A stretch of DNA of 64,000 nt from Hongsoonwoonella zoysiae (GTDB lineage Bacteria; Pseudomonadota; Alphaproteobacteria; Rhizobiales; Stappiaceae). Of this stretch, positions 1-8,466 are shown one piece after another. Both the position numbers and the translations under genes were made by a program. Location: NCBI RefSeq assembly GCF_013266695.1, contig NZ_JABRXF010000001.1, positions 636,236-700,235 of the forward strand. Direction: 5' to 3'. Within the stretch, counting starts at the first letter, position 1. Each line of letters opens with the position of its first letter. The notes below the pieces were generated by a model that made no database searches, was not told the origin of the DNA, and saw only the letters and a program-made list of their open reading frames with translations.

Positions 1-220
1 CCTCGCCGGGCCATGGCGGCACGTTGCGGATAATCGTGCTGAAGGTTTCGACCCATTCCGCCCAGGTGAACAGCCCGGCACGGCTCAAGGCCATCGATGT
101 GCCGAATGCCTGCGCATGCCACGGCTGGGCGAATTTCGGGGCGTCCACATGGTCCGATTGTCCGCAGGCGATTTCGATCGAAAGGGGATCGAAATCGGGT
201 AGCGATCCGGTTCCGGCCAT
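1..220 (-). CDS. Nitrile hydratase accessory (activator) protein, partial
   Basis: The gene starts at the ATG at 220 and runs off the left edge; about 73 residues are visible. The visible part contains FAQPWHAQAF and GLFTWAEWVETF, which are hallmarks of the small accessory proteins that load cobalt into nitrile hydratase and that resemble the N-terminal half of its beta subunit. The start codon overlaps the stop of the upstream subunit gene as TGATG, so translation is probably coupled. It is the last visible gene of the nitrile hydratase operon. Family assignment is firm. The metal-chaperone role follows from the family and from the cobalt-type alpha subunit in the same operon. Confidence 0.85.
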   Translation of the reverse strand, partial: MAGTGSLPDFDPLSIEIACGQSDHVDAPKFAQPWHAQAFGTSMALSRAGLFTWAEWVETFSTIIRNVPPWPGE

Positions 221-570
221 CACGCTTCCTCCAGATAGCTCTCATAGAGATCGGCGTAGATCGCGTCTTTCGGGCCGGCATCCGGCCCCCAGACGTCGGA
301 ACCTTCGAAGCGGACGCAGTAGAGATGCTGCGGGTGATCGCCTTCGAGGACGGCCCTGGTATCCGCGAAAACGAAGCCGCCGTAATGTGTCACAACGGTG
401 CCCACGCGGCCACGCAGGTAACGGGGAAGCCGGGTATGCGTCGGCTTCGCCATGACCACGGCGCGCACCTTGTCGCCGACCTTGAAGGCGGGCGCTTGGG
501 GCACATCCGCCCTGGGCGAGAAATTCGTCGCGATGATCCCGGGGATCATGTCAGGGGTAACAGGCATCAT
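220..570 (-). CDS. Nitrile hydratase beta subunit, C-terminal half as a separate gene
   Basis: This 116-residue product matches only the C-terminal SH3-like half of ordinary nitrile hydratase beta subunits: FKVGDKVRA, then RLPRYLRGRVGTVV, then LYCVRFEGSDVWG. The RLPRYLRG segment should carry the second active-site arginine of the family. The ATG at 570 overlaps the stop of the gene for the N-terminal half as ATGA and has a strong AGGGAGG ribosome site just before it. That argues for a real separate gene, not a sequencing frameshift. Separate beta halves are known in thiocyanate hydrolase and toyocamycin nitrile hydratase. A second ATG at 567 is an alternative start. Confidence 0.85.
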   Translation of the reverse strand: MMPVTPDMIPGIIATNFSPRADVPQAPAFKVGDKVRAVVMAKPTHTRLPRYLRGRVGTVVTHYGGFVFADTRAVLEGDHPQHLYCVRFEGSDVWGPDAGPKDAIYADLYESYLEEA

Positions 571-881
571 TCGCCTCCCTGTTTGCGGAGGATGTCGATC
601 CGAGCGTCGATTTCCTCTTGCGTGAGAATGTCCTTCTCGAGCAGGCTGCGGGTAACGCCGTCGACCCATTGCTCGTAATAGGACGACTGCAGCCAGCGCA
701 GCGCGGGGATGCGCTCCATCGCCCAACGCGTCTCGTCGATGTTGTAGACGCCCTCGATCGCCAGCGCGACTTTCACACCGAACATTCGCCTTTCCCATTC
801 TTCATGGAAGATCGGCTCGTTTTCCTCCAGCGGCAACGGCCCTACGCCGTCCATTCCGCCGATGTCGTGAATGCTGTTCAT
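567..881 (-). CDS. Nitrile hydratase beta subunit, N-terminal half as a separate gene
   Basis: This 104-residue protein begins MNSIHDIGGMDGVGP, the classic start of nitrile hydratase beta subunits. It continues with RWAMERIPALRWLQSSYYEQW, in which the arginine of MERIP corresponds to the conserved beta-subunit arginine that contacts the oxidised cysteines of the alpha subunit. It ends after about half the normal beta length (usually about 220 residues), and the next gene supplies the other half. GGAG lies about eight bases before the ATG. It should assemble with the alpha subunit and the other half into a three-subunit enzyme that hydrates nitriles to amides. Confidence 0.87.
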   Translation of the reverse strand: MNSIHDIGGMDGVGPLPLEENEPIFHEEWERRMFGVKVALAIEGVYNIDETRWAMERIPALRWLQSSYYEQWVDGVTRSLLEKDILTQEEIDARIDILRKQGGE

Positions 882-921
882 TGCTATGTCTCCGGTCCTT
901 CGCGAACGGGACAGGGATTTT

Positions 922-1521
922 TCAGGCAGCCAGCCGGCATATGCCGGTGCCGATCATGGAATCCCGCGTAACAAGAGCCGCCAGCTCATCTTCGCTCCAG
1001 CCATCTGTCCCGGCGGGACGTTCGGGAAGCACGAGGTAGCGGACGTCCGAAGTGGAATCCCAGACGCGCACTTCGACGTCGTCGGGAATTTGAAGGTCGA
1101 ATTCGGCAAGGACGGAGCGCGGGTTGAGCACCACCCGGCTGCGATAGGGAGCCGTCTTGTACCAGTTGGGCGGCAGCCCGAGCACCGGCCAGGGATAGCA
1201 GGAACACAAGGTGCAGACGACGACGTTATGGACTTCGGGAGTGTTCTCCACCACGACCATATATTCGCCCTGGAATCCCGAAAAACCGAGGGATTCTATC
1301 GCCGCCGTGCCGTCCTTGAGCAGCCAGGACCTGTACTCCGGGTCGGTCCACGCCTTGGCCACGACCTTTGCGCCGTTTTTGGGGCCGAGTTCATGTTCGA
1401 ACACATCGACGATCGCATCGACAACACCTGCGCCAAGCACCCCTTTTTCGGTCAGAAGCGTTTCGATCGCCTTGACGCGCAGGGCGACTGGCACCGGCGG
1501 TTTGGTATGTGAATGGGACAT
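922..1521 (-). CDS. nthA: Nitrile hydratase alpha subunit, cobalt type
   Basis: The 199-residue protein contains the metal-binding motif CTLCSC. The threonine in it marks the cobalt class; iron enzymes have serine there. Two of these cysteines are normally oxidised to sulfenic and sulfinic acid. Flanking [19 protein letters not shown] and [13 protein letters not shown] are typical of the family. The enzyme adds water to a nitrile to give an amide in the cytoplasm. The gene is the first structural gene of the operon, with AGAGAGG before the ATG. A 223-base leader upstream holds a 15-base inverted repeat and a hairpin that may be regulatory. Substrate range cannot be read from the sequence. Confidence 0.95.
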   Translation of the reverse strand: MSHSHTKPPVPVALRVKAIETLLTEKGVLGAGVVDAIVDVFEHELGPKNGAKVVAKAWTDPEYRSWLLKDGTAAIESLGFSGFQGEYMVVVENTPEVHNVVVCTLCSCYPWPVLGLPPNWYKTAPYRSRVVLNPRSVLAEFDLQIPDDVEVRVWDSTSDVRYLVLPERPAGTDGWSEDELAALVTRDSMIGTGICRLAA

Positions 1522-1572
1522 GGTTCGCCTCTCTGGTGGCTTTTGCTTTTGGGCCGGCGGGTTTTCCCGGTG

Positions 1573-1598
1573 AACCAGCCTTTTGCAGGCGGCTGGTT
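1573..1598 (-). promoter_or_regulatory. Hairpin in the nitrile hydratase leader
   Basis: Perfect 8-base arms (AACCAGCC and GGCTGGTT) flank a 10-base loop, about 50 bases upstream of the alpha-subunit start. In the direction of transcription it is not followed by a T run, so it is a weak terminator candidate at best. It could be an attenuation or mRNA-stability element. Role unproven. Confidence 0.4.
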
Positions 1599-1672
1599 AG
1601 CCTTGGCGTAATTATTTGAAACCGCGTTATCTGAAAATGCAACTATTTTTTGCTACAACGGCCAAAAGATTT

Positions 1673-1687
1673 TGTTGCGCCGCAACA
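1673..1687. promoter_or_regulatory. 15-base inverted repeat, candidate operator
   Basis: TGTTGCG, one C, CGCAACA: perfect arms embedded in an AT-rich stretch upstream of the nitrile hydratase alpha gene. Size and symmetry suit a winged-helix dimer such as the MarR protein encoded at 3057. That link is inference from context. Confidence 0.45.
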
Positions 1688-1744
1688 TAAAACAAACCGG
1701 CTCAGCGCTATTTTACTATATTGGTGAAAGTCTTCGCCGTCGGG

Positions 1745-2803
1745 TCAGGGCTGAAAATCGATAATTCGAAATTCTATTCCATCTACTGTTGCCAGGTGGA
1801 CCGGACGAGTGCCACCGGCAACGGCGGTCATATCGAACCCGCGCGCGGTGCGTCCCTGTATCGTTCTCCCGACGCGCCGCTGAAGGTCGCGAGGGTCGAG
1901 ATCGCCCGTTGCCGCGGCTAAAGCTGCCAGGCAGTGGACGCCTTCATAGCACGATTGCCCGAAACCGTTGGTCGGTGGCGGGCTCTCGCCGAAAGATTGG
2001 TGATACCGCTCCAGAAAGCGGTCGTTGTTATGGGAACGAAGGCTCGAAAAATAGGCTGAAGTCACGAAAATGTTCTCGGTGCAGTCGGGGCCCAGCGCAT
2101 AAAGCACTGTTTCATCGAACGCGGACGAGAACCTGAGCACGTGCTTGTCGAGGCCTGCTTCGACGAACGCGCGATTAAATCCGAGCGCCTCATATCCGAG
2201 GAGATAGGGCATGATCACATCCGCCCGCGATCGCCGGATTTCATCGAGCACAGGCCCATAATCCGTGAATCCGAATGGCAGGATCCGTTCACCGACAACA
2301 CTTGCGCCCATATCATGTATGATCCGCCGCGCAGTGGCGAGCGTGGAACGTGGCCAGATATAGTCGTTTCCAAGGAGATAGAAGCGCTCGGTAGATTTGT
2401 ACTCGCACAACCACGCCAGACCGGGCCTAAGCAGTTCGTCCGAGGTTTCTCCCACCGTCACCACGGAGGTATCGCTCTCGAACCCTTCGAATTGCGGGGT
2501 GTAGATGAAAGGCACCCGAGTCCCGATCGCCCGGGAAACCGGCCCGCGCGCGAAACTCGGCAGCAGCGCGACAACCGCATCGGCTTCGTCCAGTTCAACC
2601 AGGTCTTCCGCGGCAAGCGTGGCTTCGCGGGCAGTATTTCCCCCGTCCTTGAGCACCAGCTCCAATTCGCGGTTCAGCAGGCCCCCGGCCTCATTGATCT
2701 CGGCAACGGCCAGCAAGGCGCTGGCCTGCGCAGAGGGCGACCAGATCCCGGCCGGACCTTCCCCGGGGGTCAACAATCCGATCCTGATTGCGTTTGTCTT
2801 CAT
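1745..2803 (-). CDS. AmiC-like amide/nitrile sensor (type I periplasmic-binding fold)
   Basis: The 352-residue protein has the fold and motifs of branched-chain amino-acid binding proteins of the AmiC group: IRIGLLTPGEGPAG near the start, AVAEINEAGGLL, and VPFIYTPQFEGFE. It has no signal peptide, so it should act in the cytoplasm as a ligand sensor and not as a transporter component. In Pseudomonas AmiC controls amidase expression. In Rhodococcus rhodochrous J1 the AmiC-like NhhC works with the MarR-like NhhD to switch on a cobalt nitrile hydratase. The same pairing appears here, with the MarR gene divergent. It is immediately upstream of, and co-oriented with, the enzyme genes. Confidence 0.8.
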   Translation of the reverse strand: MKTNAIRIGLLTPGEGPAGIWSPSAQASALLAVAEINEAGGLLNRELELVLKDGGNTAREATLAAEDLVELDEADAVVALLPSFARGPVSRAIGTRVPFIYTPQFEGFESDTSVVTVGETSDELLRPGLAWLCEYKSTERFYLLGNDYIWPRSTLATARRIIHDMGASVVGERILPFGFTDYGPVLDEIRRSRADVIMPYLLGYEALGFNRAFVEAGLDKHVLRFSSAFDETVLYALGPDCTENIFVTSAYFSSLRSHNNDRFLERYHQSFGESPPPTNGFGQSCYEGVHCLAALAAATGDLDPRDLQRRVGRTIQGRTARGFDMTAVAGGTRPVHLATVDGIEFRIIDFQP

Positions 2804-3056
2804 ACCTCGCGCCTGCCTCGCAAGAGCCGGACTATTTCCGAAGATAGGCGATTTACACTTAGAGAATAAACAAGCGGCCTGGATCGTGAATTTCGAAATC
2901 CGACTTCGCGTTCAATTTTACGAGCCGGGATTTTTATTTGTTCGTGGTTTTAAGGGGCCGCCCTTCCGGCAGTCAGTCGATAATTGATCCGGCTACTGTC
3001 AAATCTACTAATTCCTCACGCTGGCGACAAGCCGCGATGAAATACGGCAAGACGGC

Positions 3057-3599
3057 TTGAACGAACTTGAAACCCGCAGCCCGCATCCGCGTGCGGCCTT
3101 GTCCGCGCTTGCGCAGAAAGCCGACACGGGGTATTTCTATGAACTTGAGGATATTGAAATTAAGAATTTCGGAATTGCCGGGATCAGTTCGATGCAAAAC
3201 CAACTGGCCTATCTTATCGCAACCGTGAACCGGCAGCTCGAGGACGAGTTGCAGGACAAGCTGCGCCCGGAAGGCATTCCAATAGAACAGTTCAGGATTC
3301 TGAGCGCGCTCAAGGATGGTAATGGGCTCGCAATGGGCGATCTTGCCACGCGTGTCCTCGTCGATTCGACGACCCTGACCAAAATCATCGACCGGATGGT
3401 AACGGCCATGCTCGTTTATCGCGCGCCTGATCCGAACGATCGCCGCAAGGTTCTGGTGTTTCTCACGGCCAAAGGCGGCGCGCTAATCAGCCGCCTCGAA
3501 GGCGTCGTCGGAGAGCAAGAAGAAAAGCTCGTCAATCGTCTGCAGCAAAACAAGGCTGACGAACTGACCAAAATTCTGCAGACGCTGGTGCGCAACTAG
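3057..3599 (+). CDS. MarR-family transcriptional regulator
   Basis: A 180-residue winged-helix protein with the MarR core IPIEQFRILSALKDGNG, GDLATRVLVDSTTLTKIIDRM and the wing DPNDRRKVLVFLTAKG. The first codon used here is TTG. The first in-frame ATG lies 45 codons later (3192) and would give a shorter protein of normal MarR length, so the true start is uncertain. It is divergent from the AmiC-like gene and from the nitrile hydratase operon, an arrangement like NhhD/NhhC of Rhodococcus. It probably controls the operon in response to amides or nitriles. The domain is clear; the target is inferred. Confidence 0.82.
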   Translation: MNELETRSPHPRAALSALAQKADTGYFYELEDIEIKNFGIAGISSMQNQLAYLIATVNRQLEDELQDKLRPEGIPIEQFRILSALKDGNGLAMGDLATRVLVDSTTLTKIIDRMVTAMLVYRAPDPNDRRKVLVFLTAKGGALISRLEGVVGEQEEKLVNRLQQNKADELTKILQTLVRN

Positions 3600-3649
3600 G
3601 TCGTAGCGACAATTTAACGTTTGCAGCACCGTAGTGAAAAGGCGCCAGA

Positions 3650-4195
3650 TTTGGGACCGTCGCGAAAGGACAAACCGGCTGTATTCGACGGCGAGCAACA
3701 ACAACGGCATTCCCTTCGCAATTCGCCGGCACTGTTCGAATGGAGCAAGCTTTCCGTAGGGTGACTGCACCTGGGCATCCGGATCGAGCGCATCAAGCCC
3801 GACCGCCCGCAGCAGAACGCACACCACGAGCGTATGCATCTGACGCTGAAGAGCAAAACAGCAGAGCGTGTAGCCTTCAATCTCCTTCGGCACCACGAAA
3901 GGTTCGACCGCTTTATGGCGGTTTACAACAATGAGCGGCCCCATCAGGGCCTCACAGGCGCCTATCCCGGCTAACTCTATACAACCTCGGCTCGTCAATA
4001 TGAGCCGCCGCCAGAGCCGGAGCACCCTTTCCATGACCAAACCGTACGAATGAGGCGATGCGGGCGCATCTGCACCGGCAGGCGTAAAATCGGTCTCAGC
4101 CAAGTGTTCGCCGGCCAATTCTTGGCCTGCGGGAAGTCGACGACAAAATTTGGCTCGTCTCATTCCTCGACTATGATTTGGGTTCGTTCGACTAA
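3650..4195 (+). pseudogene. Decayed IS481-family transposase (C-terminal half)
   Basis: Reading across frames recovers the C-terminal DDE integrase region of IS481 transposases: NNNGIPFA, then LFEWSKLSV, LGIRIERIKPDRPQQN, HHERMHLTLK, YNNERPHQGL, EPEHPFHDQTVR and REVDDKIWLVSFLDYDL. A TGA at 3762-3764 replaces a normally conserved tryptophan. A TAA sits at 3972-3974. Frame changes occur near 3720-3732 and near 4118. The N-terminal half is gone and no terminal inverted repeats were recognised. It lies between the nitrile hydratase locus and tRNA-Arg, and so marks an old insertion. Confidence 0.82.
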
Positions 4196-4304
4196 AGAGG
4201 GCACGGCGTAGAGCCCGCGCGAAACCCGTTCGCTCAGGAGAAAGCGTAAACTTTCTCTCCGGGATCAAATGCAAACTATGTGAGGGGAATGGACCGAAGG
4301 ATAA

Positions 4305-4381
<77 letters not shown>

Positions 4382-4763
4382 AAGCGCTTCGCAATGAGAT
4401 AGTCCGGCAGGGATAACCCATCTGACTTCACAGGGCAATTGCTTTGTCAGGTGGCAAAGCCGGCGGCGGCGAAGGAACCCCCACCACAACGCACCGGCAG
4501 GGGTGCGCAATGGCAACGCCGGCATGAAAAATCCCGGTTGAGGCGAGCCTGCCATTTCCCTCCACGCAGATTGGCTCTATTCAGTTGAAGTGATTGGCAT
4601 TACCCGCCGGGAAGCCTGCATACAGCGGCGGGCATGGACGCATTATGAGTGTCATCGTGTTCGGCAGAGCCGGGCAGGACACTCACGAACTGCAAACTCG
4701 GTCAGCTTTTCCACATTCCGGCAGTTCGGCCGGTGTCGAAGCTGATGCGACAGGAGATTGGCA
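4382..4763. other. Intergenic stretch, no gene recognised
   Basis: About 380 bases between tRNA-Arg and the ABC exporter. Short open frames on both strands have no recognisable motif. It presumably holds the promoters for both neighbours; no confident -35/-10 pair was identified. Confidence 0.5.
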
Positions 4764-6488
4764 TTGAGCAAAGCTTCGCCCACACGGGGCATGCTTATCC
4801 TGTTCCGTTTTCTTATAAACGAAGGGAACATCCTGCGTGATCCGGTTCTCGTCTTTGCTCTGTTGGCGAGCATTACGCGCGGCGGAATGATCTTTTCCGT
4901 CAACGCGCTTGCCGGTGGCGATCGCAATCTCGAGTATATAGCGCTGTTGTTGGCCTGCATCGTCGCCACTCTGGCGTTTTCGTTTCAAGCGCGGATGCGC
5001 AATTTCCGGCTCGTCGAAGCAACGAAAAACAAGCTGCGCGTACGCCTGAGCCAGCAGTTGCTGCACGCGAGCGCATCCTTCCTGAGCAAACACGACCACG
5101 GCAAGGTTTACTCCATCGTCACGCAGGAAGTGAACCGGGCAACGCGCGCGGCCGTGAACCTGATCCAGTCGCTGGAGGCGATATTCCTTATCGTCCTGTG
5201 CGTGCCCTATCTTCTCTATCTTTCCTGGGAAAGCGGCCTTGTAACCATCGGTGTCGTCTGCCTTGGCGCATCGGGCTATATCATCGCCCAGCGCCCCGCC
5301 CAATCCACCGCCGAGGAAGCCTCCAAGACCGAATGGCTGTTCTTCGACCGGGTGAACGACATCCTGCGCGGCTACAAGGAACTGCGCCTCAGATACGAGC
5401 GCAGGCGCGATCTGCAGGAAGACGTAGGGCGCATCGTCGAACGCAATTTCGACCTGACGGTCGCCGCCGAACGGCTCTACGGACTGGGCCAGGTTATGGC
5501 ACAGGGCGCAATGATGCTGTTGTTGACGATGATCGTCGTGGGGCTGCCGCTCGTTGCCGGCACGGACACTGCGACCGTCCTGCAGATCCTGACCGTCGTC
5601 CTTCTGGCCTACGGCCCCATCGAGACCGTCCTCGGCAACCTTTCGACCTTCTCGCGGGCAACCGTTTCCATGCGGCTTATCGACGAGTTGCAACGGGACC
5701 TTGCGCAGGAAGGGGAGAGCAACGCCGGCAAACCGGCCGCGGTGAAACCTTCCTTCTGCTCAATCAGGCTGGAAGGCATGACAGCGACGCTCTCCAATTC
5801 CACAAGCGACAAAGAGAGCGGAGAAACCTTCGTCACCGGACCGATCGATCTTGAGCTGAAACCCGGCGAAGTCGTCTTCGTAAGCGGAGGCAACGGCGCG
5901 GGCAAATCCACCTTCCTTTCGCTGCTGACCGGCCTCAGAAAGCCCGACGGCGGGAGAATCCTCCTTGACGGTCACGCGATCGACGACGCGTCGATCAGTG
6001 CCTATCGCGAACTTTTCAGCGCGGTTTTCAGCGAGTTCCACCTGTTTTCCAAGCTTTACGGCCTGACGGAGCAGGAGCGTGAAGCGCTTGGCCTCAGGAT
6101 GGGCGAGATGGACATTACCCACCGGGTGACGATCGACGGCGACAGCTTCTCCACCCTTGCCCTTTCCACAGGCCAGAAAAGGCGTCTGGCGCTTGCCATC
6201 GCCCTTGCCGAGAAGCGCCCGATCATCGTGCTTGACGAGTTCGCCGCCGATCAGGACCCGGAAAGGCGAAAGCTTTTCTACGACATCCTCGTCCCGCAAA
6301 TGGCGGCTGAAGGCCATCTCGTGATCGCGGTTACGCATGATGAGCACTGTTTCGACAAATGCGACAGGCTGATCAGGATGGATGCCGGAAAAATCATTTC
6401 CGACACCCGCCCTGGACGCTCCGGCATCGACCTTTCGGCAAGCGAAAAAGATCTGAGACGACTTGAACCCGCCGCCGCTGATCGCTAG
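4764..6488 (+). CDS. ABC exporter with fused membrane and ATPase domains (cyclic-peptide/PvdE-SyrD type)
   Basis: The 574-residue protein has an N-terminal membrane domain (about residues 10-300) and a C-terminal ATPase. The ATPase shows Walker A GGNGAGKST (about 375), signature LSTGQKRR (about 467), Walker B IIVLDEFAADQDP and the H-loop VTHDEH. This layout is that of half-transporter exporters of the cyclic-peptide/siderophore group, which dimerise in the inner membrane. The TTG at 4764 has AGGAG seven bases upstream; TTG 4758 and ATG 4791 are alternatives. It opens a lipid and glycan locus, so a lipid flippase role is plausible but inferred. Confidence 0.8.
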   Translation: MSKASPTRGMLILFRFLINEGNILRDPVLVFALLASITRGGMIFSVNALAGGDRNLEYIALLLACIVATLAFSFQARMRNFRLVEATKNKLRVRLSQQLLHASASFLSKHDHGKVYSIVTQEVNRATRAAVNLIQSLEAIFLIVLCVPYLLYLSWESGLVTIGVVCLGASGYIIAQRPAQSTAEEASKTEWLFFDRVNDILRGYKELRLRYERRRDLQEDVGRIVERNFDLTVAAERLYGLGQVMAQGAMMLLLTMIVVGLPLVAGTDTATVLQILTVVLLAYGPIETVLGNLSTFSRATVSMRLIDELQRDLAQEGESNAGKPAAVKPSFCSIRLEGMTATLSNSTSDKESGETFVTGPIDLELKPGEVVFVSGGNGAGKSTFLSLLTGLRKPDGGRILLDGHAIDDASISAYRELFSAVFSEFHLFSKLYGLTEQEREALGLRMGEMDITHRVTIDGDSFSTLALSTGQKRRLALAIALAEKRPIIVLDEFAADQDPERRKLFYDILVPQMAAEGHLVIAVTHDEHCFDKCDRLIRMDAGKIISDTRPGRSGIDLSASEKDLRRLEPAAADR

Positions 6489-6553
6489 GCCGCATCCCGT
6501 TTACACGCAAAAAGCAGCAGGCGGAGCAGCCGCCGGCGCAACGCAGAGCACCC

Positions 6554-7645
6554 ATGTCCTGGTACCACGCCCTTGCGGCATTCGCCGTTCTTGTTCTCGC
6601 GACCGGTTCGGCAATCGCCTATCTGCACTACCCGACGCGCAAGACGATCATGCGCGCCCTGGACCCGAACTGGGGCAGGAAAGCGCGCGTCTTCGCCTTC
6701 TCGCCGGAGGAAGAACAGCGCGAGGAACGGGATATGTTCGTTTCCTCCACAGTGATGCGCGACGGCTGCGACATCATCTGGGACGAATTCGACGACGAGC
6801 CGCCGGCGGAACTCTTCAAGCCGCTTTCGAAGGGAACCGTCGTCTTCGTCAACACTGTGCATGTGCCGCGTTTCATCGGCGAATTTATTGAGCGCATGCA
6901 GGGCGACTTCGTGCTCGTCACCGCACGGGAAAACAATTCGACGGCGGCTTTCGACGTCGAAAAGGTGCGCTCATCGGGCAAGGTCCTGCATTGGTTCATG
7001 GAGAATTTCGAGCTTGATCCCGCCTGGCTAGACACCGGCTGGATGACCCCGCTTCCCCTCGGGCTCAACTATCACAAGCTCGACCCGGCAAGCCCCAACC
7101 AGTCCCGCGACATGGGGCTTCCGTCGCGACCCGGGAACCAGCAGCTCACGATGAAGGCGATCCGCGAGGAGATTCCCTCATTTCGCGACAAACCGCTGAA
7201 GGTCTACTGCAATTTCCACCTCAACATGGACACCTTCCTTCGCCACCCGCATGCGAGGAAACGCCATGAGGCGCGGGCCGAAGCGCGCGACATCCTGAAG
7301 ACGAAGGGGAACCTGATTCTCTGGGAACCCCGACAAGCCCCGCGCAACAGCGTCTGGCTTCGCCACAAGGAGTTGTCTTTCGAAGCTTCTCCACGCGGAA
7401 ACAGCATCGACTGTCATCGCACCTGGGAAGCGCTGATCCTGAAGTCCGTGCCGATCGTGAAAACCACAAGCCTCGATCCCATGTATGAAGGCTTGCCGGT
7501 CGCAATTGTCAACGACTGGAACGAGGTTACGCCGGACGCGCTCCAGCGCTGGCACGAAGACTTCGCCGACTGGTTTGACAAGCCGCTTCCGCCGGAGCTC
7601 TATTCGAACCACTGGATCGAGAGGTTTCACGCATTCAAGCCATGA
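6554..7645 (+). CDS. Exostosin-like glycosyltransferase, membrane-anchored
   Basis: A 363-residue protein with an N-terminal membrane anchor (residues 1-23) and a soluble domain. The C-terminal part resembles the donor-binding half of exostosin/GT47-like proteins: the stretch SPRGNSIDCHRTWEALIL, then SVPIVKTTSLDPMYEGLPV and NDWNEVT. It follows the ABC exporter on the same strand, and its stop overlaps the next start as ATGA, so all three genes are probably co-transcribed. It probably adds a sugar to the lipid or glycan made by this locus. Donor and acceptor are unknown, and the family call is by motif resemblance. Confidence 0.6.
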   Translation: MSWYHALAAFAVLVLATGSAIAYLHYPTRKTIMRALDPNWGRKARVFAFSPEEEQREERDMFVSSTVMRDGCDIIWDEFDDEPPAELFKPLSKGTVVFVNTVHVPRFIGEFIERMQGDFVLVTARENNSTAAFDVEKVRSSGKVLHWFMENFELDPAWLDTGWMTPLPLGLNYHKLDPASPNQSRDMGLPSRPGNQQLTMKAIREEIPSFRDKPLKVYCNFHLNMDTFLRHPHARKRHEARAEARDILKTKGNLILWEPRQAPRNSVWLRHKELSFEASPRGNSIDCHRTWEALILKSVPIVKTTSLDPMYEGLPVAIVNDWNEVTPDALQRWHEDFADWFDKPLPPELYSNHWIERFHAFKP

Positions 7646-8466
7646 CGCCCGTCGAAAGCACCAGAGAGAACCGAACGAGCAGATGGTGGCCCCGCCCCAG
7701 GCGAGCCGCCCTGTTTGCGATGCTGTTCTTCCCGATGACATTCGTCATCGTGACCGTGAACTACTGGATATACCGGGCCCGCTTCGAGTTCATGGAACGG
7801 CACCCGGAAGTCGCCTCGATAAAACCGCCGACGATCAGCCGGGCGATTTCCGATCCCGCCATCGGCGAGCCTTTCGCCTTCTGGATTTCGACGAGCGCGG
7901 CCTTTCTTGTTCTCGCCATGCTTCCCGTCGCCTGGCTCTATTGGCGCTCCGCCGGGTCGGTCGGCGCGGGTTCGCCGAACACGAGGCGCTTCTTGCGCAT
8001 TTCCGCGCTGCTTCTGGTGGCGCTGCAGGCGGGAGCGGCGGTCGGGATGGTCATTCTCAGTCAATACACGTTCCCCTCGTTCGACGAGGAACACATGCTG
8101 GGAAGTTACACCTTCTTCGTCGGCCAATCGCTGGTGATACTCGTCATGGGGCTCTCCTGCGGCGCGATCGCCCTGCAAAGGCCGGTCGCCGATGCGCTTG
8201 CGATCGGGGGAGGCGTCAATCCGCGCGTCAGCAGGCTGCGGGCGCCGCTTGCGATCGGCTGCGTTGCCTCAGCGATCGCATATCTTGCGCTGTTCGTCCT
8301 GAAAAACGCCGAGCTCGGCGAAGCGAAGGCTTTTGTCTACCAGGCATATGTTCTGCTGGAACCCGCGCTGATTTCCGCCTATCTCGCCGTATTCGCGACC
8401 TTCTACTTCGACCTTGTCACGATCCTTCGCCGTGATCCTGCCCGGCGTCCGAGCGCCGCAACATAA
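7642..8466 (+). CDS. Six-segment membrane protein, Frag1/DRAM/Sfk1-like
   Basis: A 274-residue integral membrane protein with about six hydrophobic segments. After the first one comes KPPTISRAISDPAIGEPFAF, resembling the P-x-I-S...P pattern of the Frag1/DRAM/Sfk1 family. Eukaryotic members act in ceramide remodelling of GPI anchors (the Cwh43 N-domain) and in membrane lipid asymmetry (Sfk1). Finding one beside sphingolipid-like genes is suggestive. The start overlaps the preceding stop. The 3' end overlaps the convergent CDP-alcohol transferase gene by 50 bases. Family match is moderate and function is unknown. Confidence 0.5.
   Translation: MTPVESTRENRTSRWWPRPRRAALFAMLFFPMTFVIVTVNYWIYRARFEFMERHPEVASIKPPTISRAISDPAIGEPFAFWISTSAAFLVLAMLPVAWLYWRSAGSVGAGSPNTRRFLRISALLLVALQAGAAVGMVILSQYTFPSFDEEHMLGSYTFFVGQSLVILVMGLSCGAIALQRPVADALAIGGGVNPRVSRLRAPLAIGCVASAIAYLALFVLKNAELGEAKAFVYQAYVLLEPALISAYLAVFATFYFDLVTILRRDPARRPSAAT

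Noticed and set aside
220-881. The two nitrile hydratase beta halves as one gene broken by a frameshift
   Set aside because: The second half has its own ATG and a strong AGGGAGG site, and the stop/start overlap is the same kind as at the neighbouring junction. Organised splitting fits better.
2890-2899. ATTTCGAAAT palindrome between the AmiC-like and MarR genes
   Set aside because: Ten-base palindromes in AT-rich gaps occur by chance, and it does not resemble the repeat at 1673-1687.
4238-4257. Hairpin GAGAAAG/CTTTCTC downstream of tRNA-Arg as a terminator
   Set aside because: Arms are short and no T run follows in the direction of transcription.
3483-4274. Minus-strand open frame of about 260 codons
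   Set aside because: It is antisense to the MarR gene and the IS481 remnant and has no recognisable motif; the plus-strand reading gives clear transposase matches.
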